A stretch of DNA of 64,000 bases from Rhodopirellula sp. SM50. Lineage in GTDB: Bacteria; Planctomycetota; Planctomycetia; Pirellulales; Pirellulaceae. Position 1 is the stretch's first letter. Each line of letters starts with the position of its first letter. The notes under the pieces were generated by a model. That model was given only the letters and a program-made list of their open reading frames with translations. It was not told the origin of the DNA and did no database searches. The translations under genes and the position numbers were made by a program. Shown one piece after another: positions 18,344 to 28,600 of the stretch. The DNA is taken from positions 1 through 64,000 of the forward strand of contig NZ_NTFY01000037.1 of the NCBI RefSeq assembly GCF_002289565.1, in the 5' to 3' direction.

Positions 18344-20104
18344 ATGTTCCTGCAACGTCCCGATGTGTTTGTTGTCATCCTTGCCGCCGTGGTGATGCTC
18401 GGGGCGAATCCCGGCCAAGCTGCCGATGCCGCGTCGAACGCGGGCGGCCCCGTCGGCATGAACGTTGCGGACTTCACGCTGGACAATTGCTACGGCAAGT
18501 CTGTTTCGCTGAGCGATTTTGGTGACCGCCAAGCGATCGCGATCGTTTTTCTCGGGACGGAGTGTCCGCTCGCCAAATTGTACGGCCCTCGGCTGACGGA
18601 CATCCAACAACGCTATGCCGATCGCGGAGTCCAAGTCGTTGGGGTCAATTCCAACACGCAAGACAGCATGACCGAACTGGCCGCTTACGTGCATCGCCAC
18701 GCGATCGATTTTCCGATGTTGAAGGACCCGGGCAACGTTGTCGCCGATGCGTTGGGCGCCACGAGGACGCCGGAGGTGTTTTTGATTGATCGTCAGCGCA
18801 CAGTTCGCTACCACGGTCGCATCGACGATCAATATGGCGTCGGATATTCGCGTGAACGTGAAGCCAAACCGGAGTTGACTCGGGCGATCGACCAATTGTT
18901 GGCCGGCCAGCTGGTCACCGATCCGACGACCGATCCGGTCGGCTGCCACATCGGGCGTGTCAAACCGATCGAGGCGACGGGCGAGGTGACCTATACCAAG
19001 CACATCGCGCCGATTTTCAATGCGCATTGCGTCAGTTGCCACCGCGACGGCGAGATCGCTCCCTTTACGTTGAACAGCTACGACGACGTGTTGGGCTGGG
19101 AGGACACGATCCTGGAGGTCATCGCCGACAATCGTATGCCGCCCTGGTCGGCCAATCCGGCGCACGGAACCTTTGCCAACGACCCTCGATTGAGCGAGCG
19201 GGAACGCGACTTGATAGAAACCTGGGTCGACAACGGGATGCCCGAAGGCGACGCCCGTGATCTGCCCACCCCACCCGTTTTTGTCGCCGGATGGCAGATC
19301 GGCCGGCCGGACGAAGTCATCAAGATGCGGGACCACGCCTTTCGGGTTCCCGCCGAAGGAATCATCGACTACCAGCGATTTGTCGTCGATCCCGGCTGGG
19401 ACGAGGACAAGTACATCGTCGCAGCGGAAGCACGCCCGGACAAACGAAGCGTCGTGCATCACATTTTGGTGTACGTGATTCCCGAAGGCGAACGACGCCA
19501 GGATCTTCGTCAAGTCGTCGCCGGATACGCGCCGGGCAGCCCGCCCATGGAGCTCAAAGACGGCGTCGCACTCCACGTCAAAGCTGGCAGCAAGTTGCTG
19601 TTCGAAATGCACTACACGCCCAACGGAACCGAGCAGGAAGACCTCAGTTACCTGGGCGTCAAATTCACCGCCAAGCCAAACGTTCGAAAGCTGTTGCGGG
19701 GCCGGTTAGCGATCAACACCGAGTTTCAGATTCCGGCCGGCGAATCCCATCACGTCGTTTCGGCGACCTACCACGCCCGCACAGAAGAAAACCTGATCAG
19801 CATGTCTCCCCACATGCACTTGCGCGGCAAATCGTTTCGTTACGTCGCCCGTTTCCCGGACAACACCACGAAAGTGTTGCTCGATGTGCCGAATTACGAC
19901 TTCAATTGGCAATTGAAATACGTGCTCGCCGAACCGCTGCGAATCCCACGCAACACGCGGATCGAATGCACGGCCGTGTTCGACAACAGCGAATCCAACC
20001 TGACCAATCCCGATCCGACCAAGCCGGTCCGCTGGGGGGATCAAAGTTTTGAAGAAATGATGATCGGGTTCATGGACACCGTCCCCGTCAACGACGAATT
20101 CTGA
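18344..20104 (+). CDS. Secreted redoxin - cytochrome c-type CxxCH - PHM-like fusion protein
   Basis: A 586-aa exported protein with an N-terminal hydrophobic signal (to about residue 27). Residues 35-190 are a redoxin/AhpC-TSA domain (FTLDNCYGKSVSLSDF, FLGTECPLAKLYGP). A single heme c motif CVSCH lies near residue 230 with a distal Met region MPPW. The C-terminal half resembles the copper type II monooxygenase (PHM/DBH) fold: VVHHILVY, LLFEMHYTP, SPHMHLRGK and a late FEEMMIGF give His-His, His, His-x-His and Met in the order of the two copper sites of PHM. Such fusions are common in planctomycetes and uncharacterised. Electron transfer from heme or thiol to copper is an inference. Confidence 0.85.
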   Translation: MFLQRPDVFVVILAAVVMLGANPGQAADAASNAGGPVGMNVADFTLDNCYGKSVSLSDFGDRQAIAIVFLGTECPLAKLYGPRLTDIQQRYADRGVQVVGVNSNTQDSMTELAAYVHRHAIDFPMLKDPGNVVADALGATRTPEVFLIDRQRTVRYHGRIDDQYGVGYSREREAKPELTRAIDQLLAGQLVTDPTTDPVGCHIGRVKPIEATGEVTYTKHIAPIFNAHCVSCHRDGEIAPFTLNSYDDVLGWEDTILEVIADNRMPPWSANPAHGTFANDPRLSERERDLIETWVDNGMPEGDARDLPTPPVFVAGWQIGRPDEVIKMRDHAFRVPAEGIIDYQRFVVDPGWDEDKYIVAAEARPDKRSVVHHILVYVIPEGERRQDLRQVVAGYAPGSPPMELKDGVALHVKAGSKLLFEMHYTPNGTEQEDLSYLGVKFTAKPNVRKLLRGRLAINTEFQIPAGESHHVVSATYHARTEENLISMSPHMHLRGKSFRYVARFPDNTTKVLLDVPNYDFNWQLKYVLAEPLRIPRNTRIECTAVFDNSESNLTNPDPTKPVRWGDQSFEEMMIGFMDTVPVNDEF

Positions 20105-20242
20105 ACCGTTGTCCCAGGATCGGTCGGGCGGGCGGACGGGCGATCAGGCGGGGGGGCGGCAATTTTGACACCACCGGCGACTCTCGTCGGCAGACTGGTT
20201 AGAATCTCAGGTGTTCTTTCCGTTACCTCTCGGTGGGTTGCC

Positions 20243-22426
20243 ATGAAAACGTTTGTTTCGCTCGTTCTGCTGCTGTTGTCCACGCGCGCCGTCCTTGCCG
20301 ATGACCGGCCCAACATCGTCTTTTTCTTCACCGATGACCAGACGACCAGCACGCTGGGGTGCTATGGCAATGATGTCATCCAGACGCCGAACATCGACGC
20401 CCTGGCGGCTCGCGGAACGCGATTCGAAAACATGTTTGTCAGCCATTCGATCTGTTGGGTCAGCCGGACCACCATTCTGAGCGGACTGACCGGCCGCAGC
20501 TATGGCTCACCGAGTCATCCCGAACAGGCGCGGGCCGAAGCAGTCAACACGCTGTACTCGGACATCTTGCGCGAGCGTGGTTATCGAACCGGATACTTTG
20601 GGAAATGGCACGCCAAAATGCCCAGCGGCTACAAGCGGGAAGACCACTTCGACGAGTTTGAAGCGATCGGCCGCAACCCGTTCTACAAGAAACAACCCGA
20701 CGGGAGCTTGCGGCACGAAACCGAAGTGATCGTCGACCGGGGCGTCGAGTTCATCAAATCGCAACCCAAGGACAAACCGTTCGCGCTCAACATGTGGTTC
20801 AACGCCTGCCACGCCGAAGACGGCGATCGCCGACCCGGGATCGGTCACTTTGCCTGGCCGCGCGCCGTCGATGGAATGTACGACGACGTTGACATCGCCC
20901 CGCCGCGTTTGAATGCTCCCGAAATCTTTGAAGCCCTGCCCGATTTCCTCAAAACGACCATCAATCGTGAACGTTTTTTCTGGCGTTGGAACACCGATCA
21001 GAAGTACCAAACCAATATTCGCGCGTACTATCGAATGGTCAGCGGGATCGACAACGCGATCGGCCGGTTCTTGTCCGAACTGGAAAAAGCCGGCTTGGCG
21101 GAAAACACGATCATCGTTTATTCGGCGGACAACGGTTATCACATGGGCAACCGCGGCTTGGCCGGCAAATGGTCGCACTACGAAGAGTCGCTGCGTGTGC
21201 CGCTGATCATCGCCGATCCGCGCGTCGATCAAGCACAGAAGGGCAAGGTGACCGACGCGATCGCTTTGAATCTCGACTTGCCCGCCACCTTTGTCGATTG
21301 GTCCGGCGGAGAGGTTCCCGAGCGATACCAGGGACACAGCTTGAAACCGATTGTTTCCGGTGACAAACCGTCCGGTTGGCGAACCGAATCGTTTCACGAA
21401 CATTTTGCCGTCCGCACACGCATCCCGGCGTTTGAAGGCATCCGCAACGAACGTTTCAAATACGTCCGCTACTTTGACCACGGCAACCGCGAGTTCCTGC
21501 ATGATTTGAAGCAGGACCCTGACGAATTGGTGAATTTGGCCGATGATCCCGCCCACGCCGAAACGCTCGCTGCAATGCGTGAGCGGACGGACCAACGAGT
21601 GAAAGAACTTGGCGGTCCGATCGACCCGTTGAACGCCCCCTTCACCGCGTCAACGGTGCCGCATCCCGAGGCATCCGCTGCCGTCTCGGTCCGACCGGGG
21701 AAAGACGGTTTTGTCAGCTTGCTCAATGGGCGAAACTTGAGCGGTTGGGCTGGCGATTCGAAATACTGGTCGATGCGCGACGGGGCGTTGACCGGCGTAA
21801 CCGACGGTTCGCTGAAGATGAATCGCTTCATCACATGGAAGGGCTCGACGATTCGCAACTTCGACTTGCGCGTCAAAGTCAAAGTAACGCCCGGCGGAAA
21901 CAGTGGGCTGCAGTACCGAGGCACCTCACGCCCCGATCTGGGACTGGACGTGGTCACCGGTTACCAGTGTGACGTCGTTGCCGACAACCCGAACTACAAC
22001 GGCATGTTGTACGAAGAGAAAGGGCGACGCATCCTTTCACACACCGGTGAGAAAGTGATCATCGACCCGCAGGGACAGCCCTGGATCGTTGGCAAGATGC
22101 CGGTCAAAGTGTTCCCCGCCAATCAGTGGCATGATTACCGGGTCCTGGTCGAAGGCAATCACCACCGGCATTGGATCGATGGCCACATGACCGCCGACCT
22201 GATCGACTTGGACGAAAACGGCCGATCGCTCGAAGGCGTGCTTGCCGTTCAAGTCCACGTCGGTCCGGCGATGACGATCCAGTACAAGGATTTCAAGATC
22301 AAGCACCTGCCGGACGACTTGCCACTGATCCAACCGTCCGATGCGGTCATCCCGACCGGTGCCGTCGGCGTGCGGCCGCAAGGCCGTTTACCCAAAGACT
22401 GGAAACCACCGATCTACGGCGAATAG
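20243..22426 (+). CDS. Secreted sulfatase fused to a DUF1080 (3-keto-disaccharide hydrolase) domain
   Basis: From ATG 20243 the protein has 727 aa with a signal peptide (KTFVSLVLLLLSTRAVLA). The sulfatase core starts RPNIVFFFTDDQ with metal-binding D31/D32. The activation site reads C71-W-V-S-R75-TTILSG. Consensus sulfatases have C-x-P/A-S-R, so Val at position 3 is a departure, while the Cys to be converted to formylglycine and the Arg are kept. GYFGKWHAK and YSADNGYHMGNRGLAGKW follow. From about residue 490 a DUF1080 concanavalin-like domain (GFVSLLNGRNLSGW, GNSGLQYRG) completes it. Likely removes sulfate from algal polysaccharides and binds or cleaves the sugar. The TAG stop is inside the first unit of a repeat array. 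Confidence 0.92.
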   Translation: MKTFVSLVLLLLSTRAVLADDRPNIVFFFTDDQTTSTLGCYGNDVIQTPNIDALAARGTRFENMFVSHSICWVSRTTILSGLTGRSYGSPSHPEQARAEAVNTLYSDILRERGYRTGYFGKWHAKMPSGYKREDHFDEFEAIGRNPFYKKQPDGSLRHETEVIVDRGVEFIKSQPKDKPFALNMWFNACHAEDGDRRPGIGHFAWPRAVDGMYDDVDIAPPRLNAPEIFEALPDFLKTTINRERFFWRWNTDQKYQTNIRAYYRMVSGIDNAIGRFLSELEKAGLAENTIIVYSADNGYHMGNRGLAGKWSHYEESLRVPLIIADPRVDQAQKGKVTDAIALNLDLPATFVDWSGGEVPERYQGHSLKPIVSGDKPSGWRTESFHEHFAVRTRIPAFEGIRNERFKYVRYFDHGNREFLHDLKQDPDELVNLADDPAHAETLAAMRERTDQRVKELGGPIDPLNAPFTASTVPHPEASAAVSVRPGKDGFVSLLNGRNLSGWAGDSKYWSMRDGALTGVTDGSLKMNRFITWKGSTIRNFDLRVKVKVTPGGNSGLQYRGTSRPDLGLDVVTGYQCDVVADNPNYNGMLYEEKGRRILSHTGEKVIIDPQGQPWIVGKMPVKVFPANQWHDYRVLVEGNHHRHWIDGHMTADLIDLDENGRSLEGVLAVQVHVGPAMTIQYKDFKIKHLPDDLPLIQPSDAVIPTGAVGVRPQGRLPKDWKPPIYGE

Positions 22427-22578
22427 TGGGGTAAGCATCCTGCTTGCCATCGTGGGGTAAGCATCCTGCTTGCCATCGTGGGGTAAGCATCCTGCTTGCC
22501 GACGTGGGGTAAGCATCCTGCTTGCCGACGTGGGGTAAGCATCCTGCTTGCCGACGTGGGGCAAGCATCCTGCTTGCC
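22426..22578 (+). repeat. 26-bp tandem array, six units, starting in a stop codon
   Basis: Units begin at 22426, 22452, 22478, 22504, 22530 and 22556 and contain GTGGGGTAAGCATCCTGCTT followed by GCCATC or GCCGAC. The first unit starts with the last base of the sulfatase TAG stop. The core AAGC-atcct-GCTT is a small inverted repeat and resembles the AAGCT-tcc-AGCTT core of the array at 4588. There are no unique spacers, so it is not a CRISPR. Confidence 0.92.
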
Positions 22579-22594
22579 GGCCAGCCGGCCGCCT

Positions 22595-22620
22595 CGCAAG
22601 CTGGAAGCGTACGCCACTTA
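22595..22620 (-). repeat. Single inverted copy of the 4588 array unit, ending in a stop codon
   Basis: On the minus strand the sequence reads TAAGTGGCGTACGCTTCCAG followed by CTTGCGA, matching the 33-bp unit of 4588-4740. Its leading TAA (22620-22618) is the stop codon of the giant gene. It lies 17 bp from the unrelated-length array of the sulfatase on the opposite strand. Confidence 0.85.
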
Positions 22621-25600
22621 GATTCTCTTCAGGAAGTTTTGTCCGAAGCGGCCGTAGTCTTGACCGTCGACGTCCCCGTCGGCGTCGGAGTCCAGGATCG
22701 GATCGAAGCCGCTCATGCCGGTTTGTTTCAGAAAGCTTCGTCCGAAGCGGCCGTAGTCTTGGCCATCTACGTCTCGATCGCCGTCGCTGTCGCCGAAGAA
22801 CCGGAAAAAGTTGTCGGTCGCTTCGTTGCCGAAGACGTGGTCCGCTGCGGTGCCGTCACCGTTGCCGTCGAGAACCATCGCGCCGACGGTGATCAGACCA
22901 GCTTTCATCGTTAGCTGGTAATTCCCGTCCAGCAGCATCCCCCCGGGCCCGACCGACGGCCCGGGCAAGAACGTCAACAAGAAAGCCAAAGGATCGTTGG
23001 GTTCATCGACACTCGCTAACACCCCAACGCGTTGATTGGTACCGAGATTGATCAATTCGAACGGATTTTCGCCTTCGCTCTTCAGACGTACCGATTGATC
23101 AAACCTGATGGTCAGCTGATCGACCCTTGATCGCTGGCCATGCCCGTCGTTGATCACAATCCTTTCGACGATCGGGGGTGGCAGTGTTTCGAACGCTCCG
23201 ATATCCACGGTCGCCGTGCCAGATCGGTTACCGTCAATGATTCGCGAATATCCCATTCCGCGTTGATCATCTCTCAGCGGTGCGGAATCGGCATCGACCG
23301 CGAGAGTGTTGTTGCCGACATCGATCGCGGGGCTGCCGTTGAGCAGTGCATGAGTCCACGTAGGGCCGCCGTGATCGGCAAGCGGTGCAAGCAGCGGATC
23401 GACACCAACGACGTTACCATTTTCGCCGTGGACCAACCCGCCGGCTGACGCGGCGTCGCCGACCAGATTGTGTGAACTTGACGCATCAAGCGGCCCGGTA
23501 TCGTTGGCAGTCGAGAGACCGCGGAGATTCCCAGCGATGATGCTGTTGTGGACAATCGTCGTTCCGTAGTTGCTGATCCCTCCGCTGCCGCCGCTTCCGT
23601 CATTGTCGGCGTCGGCAATGTTACCGGTGATGGTCGACTGACGAATCACCAGATCAGAACCACGATTCTCGATGCCTCCACCGGTGAAAAACGCCTTGTT
23701 GCCTGAAATGGTCGATTGGATGACCGCCAGCGGCTGCAATGAATTGTTGTAAATCCCGCCCGCGGCATTGCCAGCGGTGTTTCCGTTGATCGTCGAATCA
23801 ACGATGGATGCCGTGCCACTGTTGTAGATTGCCCCACCCCTAGAACTGACGGTGTTCTCGCTGATCGTTGATCGAAGGACCATCAGATTTCCGGAGACGG
23901 CGTTGTAGATTCCACCGCCGTTGACTGCGACGCCCGACGTCATGACCGTTTCTGACACCGTCAGATTACCGCTATTGTTGATTGCGCTCGCTGACGCGTC
24001 ACGGAGGGTCAGCCCAGAAATGTTCACCGTGACTGAATTTCCGACGGTGAAGATCCGGACCTGATCATTGCCGGTGATGGTTAGTCGATCCGCGCCGGGG
24101 CCCTCAAGGGTCGTGGCGCTTGTCAGTGTGGGTAATGTCGTTGCACCAAGGGAAATCGTTCCGCCGTTCAAGTCCGGATCGAACGTAATGACGTCAAGTC
24201 CCGGGCGTGCATTGGCCGCGTTGATCACTTCTCGGAGCGAATTCCCTGCTCCCAGTCCGAGCCCACCGTCGTCCTCATCCAGTAACGTCGTGACGACGTT
24301 GGTGACCGGATCATGTTCGTAGGCACCGATGTCGTAGGGCACATGCCGGAATGCCCCGCGGTAGTCGTCATACGGTGCATCCGTGTCGGTACCGGCATCG
24401 TTGACCGGTGACGTGTCGACTGGCACATACAGCGAACCGGCCCGGAAGATCGGATCAATGTTGAGGTTGAATTCCGCGTCCGACGGTGTTCCGTTTTCGT
24501 TTGTCGTCGTGGGCATTCCAAACGCGGGTGGATAATTGATCCAGTTGCCTTCATCATTGCCGTAGACGTCATTGAACCCGACTCGCCCCACGCTCGGCGA
24601 ATACTCGGCATCGGCTTCGATTCCCAACCGGTTGTAGGAAACCAGGTTGTTCCGAATGACTCCCCCAAATCGGTTGATGTCGTGTGAGATTCCGGCGCCG
24701 CCATTGGCAACGATCGTGTTATTGAGCAGCTGAGAATGCTGGTTGCCGTCAACCGATTGTTCCAAAAGAATCCCCGTGCTTGTGTTTTCAACGACGAGAT
24801 TGTTGGCATAGAAACCCGAGGTCCAGGCGCTTCCAAAACTGTCTGGGTCATGGACTCCCGCCCGAATGCCAATCACATTGTGATGGACATGATTCTTCGT
24901 CACGGCAGGGCTTGCGCCTCCGCTGCTCGCATAGAGGCCTCCCAAGCTGTACGAGGAAGAAACCAGGATGCCAGCCTGTTGATGACCATAAATCTCGTTG
25001 CCGGTGATGGTCGGATCGGCGGTCGTCCCACATCCGAAGGTCTGATTACAAGCACCGGCTGAAGAGCGAACGTAAACGCCGTAGCCGTTGTTATCGTGAA
25101 TTCGGTTGCCTTGGATCATGACATTTTGACGCGTGAATGAGTCACCTCTTCCGGCGTCAAGAAGAACACCCCAAACCGCACTGTCGTGAACGTGCGAATT
25201 ACGCAGCGTGATGATCGGCAGGTCGAGATACGAGACATCGAGAGCGGTCGTCGCATAGGCGATTTCGACGTGATCAAAGATTGATCTGGATTGGGCTGAC
25301 GCGTTGTAATCGATTCCGATCCAGTCACCCGGGGTAGGAGTCGTCGCGGAACTGGTGAATAGGATTTCGTTGTCAGCTTGGCCTTGGGCAAGAACGGTCC
25401 CGTAGATTTTCAGCGAGGTGCCGGGATCAAAAAACAGACTCGCACCGGGATCGATCGACCAAACTTCGCCGGCAGGAACCTGGACATCGAAAGTCACGGT
25501 GTAGTCATCGTTGGGCAATCCGCCGGAGAAGAAACCACCGATGGTGCGATCTTCAGCCGTGTCGTCATTCTCCACCCGCAGCGTGGCCGAGTCGGAAACG

Positions 25601-28600
25601 AACCCGGTTGCAGAGACGATCACATCGGCGGTTTGCGTACCGTCCACCAAGTAATCGTTGTGAGAAGCGATCTCAAACGTCGCCGAAGTTCTGCCGATCG
25701 GGATGGTCACGGTTTCGCCAACCGTGAAGGCCGAGGAGTCGCTCGAGGAAAGGCTGACGACCAACGCACTGTCCAAACCACGATTCCGCGTCACGGTTCC
25801 CGTCGCGGCTCCGGGGCCATCGTTTTCGCTGATGACGGTGAGGTCGATCCCGACGAGCAGAGTTTCTGGTTCGTTGTCGAGAACGGTGAAATCGATTGTC
25901 TGTGGAGCCACGCCGTCCGCCCCCACCGTGATGCCAACCCTTTGTGGACCGTCGATCTCCGTGTCGTCTTCAATCGTTACTGGCACGTCGACGAACATCG
26001 CATCAACCGGAATGGTCACGGTGCTAGGCACGGTCGCCTCACTGGTGTCGTTGCTGGACAACCAAACCATCAATTCGCTGGTCAGATCCGCATCTGCCTC
26101 GCGTGAAACCCTCACAAACACTTCGTCGGATGTCCCCTCGACGAGCGTCGCGTTGACCGTACTGAGCGACAGCGTTTCACGTTCGACGACGATATTGTCG
26201 AACTCCCACGCGTCACGGGCAGTGCGATTGCTGTGTTGCTGGAACATCACCAAGAAGTTGTCGACCAGCGACAGTCCGTTCGCGGCGGCAAACGCGGCCA
26301 GATCGTATGACTTGTATCCGCTGGAGTTGAGTAGATCCAGAATCGTCCAGGTCGTTCCACCATCGTCGCTCACCGCGACGACATCGCGCCACGACAACCC
26401 ATCGCCCTGCGTGCCGATCGCGGGAGAACTCGTTGTCGATCCGTCCAAGTCAAACGCATCAAAGTTCAGCTTCGCTCTCGATTCTCCCGCCAAATCCAAA
26501 TGCAAAATGGCCCGGTTGAGGCCGTCAATCGGATTTTGGTACGAGGCCTCGAGCCTGAGCCTTTCATCGACGACCGAGATTTCGCCGGCGCCATAGCTGA
26601 GGAAGTTCCAGGGATCGATTGGCAGTCCGCTGGCAAACGTTTCTCGGTATCCCAAGCGATAGGGATCATTGAAGTCAACCGCGGCGACGTATTGGTCTTG
26701 GGGAAATTGACCGCTTCCGCCGGCGCCATTCTGATCCAGGGGATTACCACCCAGATCAAGGATTTCCGGGCCAACGCTGAGTTCATAGTGACCAAACCCA
26801 CTCGGCGAAAAGCTGACGGTAAAGTCCAGCCCGGAGCCGGAGATTGCAACCAGTCGCTCGCTAATGTCAACGGATTCACGCGTCAATTTCAAGTCATCAA
26901 GGCTGAACGTCGACGCGTTCATCGGCTCACTGAAGGACAGGTCAAAGTGATCCAGCGGGCCGGGAGGACGTACTAATCCTGAGGGCGAATGAGAAACGAC
27001 TCTGGGTGCCGTGGTGTCGGTGGTGACGCGAAAATCGTCGTATTGGCGGCCATTGCTGGGCCAAATATTGGTTCCGTATTGCTGGATCATGATCCAGAAA
27101 TCATCCGTGTACGAGATCCCGATTCCGGCCATGACCGCGTCCAAGTCGATGTCGTATGAATCCCAATTCGAATCACTGAGCAGCATCTTGAAGCTGTGCC
27201 ACGTTTGGCCCTGGTCATTGCTGAGTCGCAAGGTGTCGCCAGCGGTCGTCGAATCGCTTCTGCGGTTTTCGTTGAACGCTAAACGCACGCCAGTTTTCCC
27301 GGCCAAGTCGATCGAGAGAATCGCTTGATTGACAGAAGCTCCGCCCGGGTTGTCCATTCGCAGAACTTGGCGCCCGCCGTCATCGACCAACTGAATTCGT
27401 CCACCAGGTTCCGATCGGAAGAACCAGTTTCCGTTGAGTTCGTCGATTCCAGAAAACCCTTGGTAGTAGGGAAAAACGTCGCTGGGAACCGCGTCGAATT
27501 GAAAGGTTCCATGGAATCGGTCTTCCGCATCCCCGTTGGCATTGTCGGCGTCTTGGTTCATCTGGTTACCGAACAGATCAAGCACATCCGGCCCGATCAA
27601 CACCTGGTATTGTCCGGCTTGGCTGACCGCTGCATCGAAACTGATATTGAAGGTCATCCCGTCACCGGTATCAACCGGATCCGTACTGACGGGGACCTCA
27701 CCCAGGGGGCCGAGTATCGTCACATCGGACGCGGTGAACGTGTCCGCGATGATCATTTCATTGAATTGAATTTGCAATTGCGACAGCGGTGTCGTCGTCG
27801 AACCGTCAGGGGTCATCGTTGCGACCCGTGGTCCGTCGGCGTCCCGGTTCGCAATCCGAACATCGTCCATCCGCATTTGATACGACGACGACGATCCTTG
27901 ATGCGTGAAGCGGAAATACACATCTCCATCGAGCGCGATCGATGCTTTGGCAAGTTCCTGGTCAAGGTCGAAGAAATAATCGACGTAAGTGTCAAAATCA
28001 GATGAGATTGTCGGCCCCAGCTGGGTCCATGTGCTTCCATCTCCGCTGGCTTGGACGGTCATCGCATTTCGGAAATAGGATTGAAAGAGCCGCTTCGCCC
28101 GAAAATTGAGAGCAAGATCCGTGGCGTTCGTTTGCCCCGACAAATCTACGACCAGCATCGCGTGTTGCTCGCTGATGTCGTTTTGGCCGAACGCGAGATG
28201 ACGAGTGGGGGAATAGGGCTCATTGGCCTCGGTCAACCAAATCAGCCCCGTCTCATCGGTGGAAAATGTCCAGCCGGGCAGCAACGACAGATCGTCCACT
28301 TCGAAGTCTTCGAAATACGGGATCGATTGAGGTGTTGCCGGTCCCACGACCACGTCCGTTCGGTATTGGTCCTGCGAGGGTTCGGCATTGATCTGATCGC
28401 GATCTTGATTCATGCCGTTGCCGGCAACGTCCAGCACGTCGGGGCCGATGGTCAGGCGATAATTGCTTTTGACACTTTGCGGCGTCGCAAGGTTGAGCGT
28501 GAAGGTCCTTTGGTCACCGCTGTCGACGGGATCACCGGTCAGCAGGACTTCGTTTCCGCCGATGTCCAGGATTTTAAGATCGTCGGCCGTAAAACTCGCT

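Noticed and set aside
18080-19612. Long minus-strand open frame opposite oxyR and the redoxin fusion
   Set aside because: It is a shadow: its protein has no domain features, while the plus strand encodes clear domains across the same bases.
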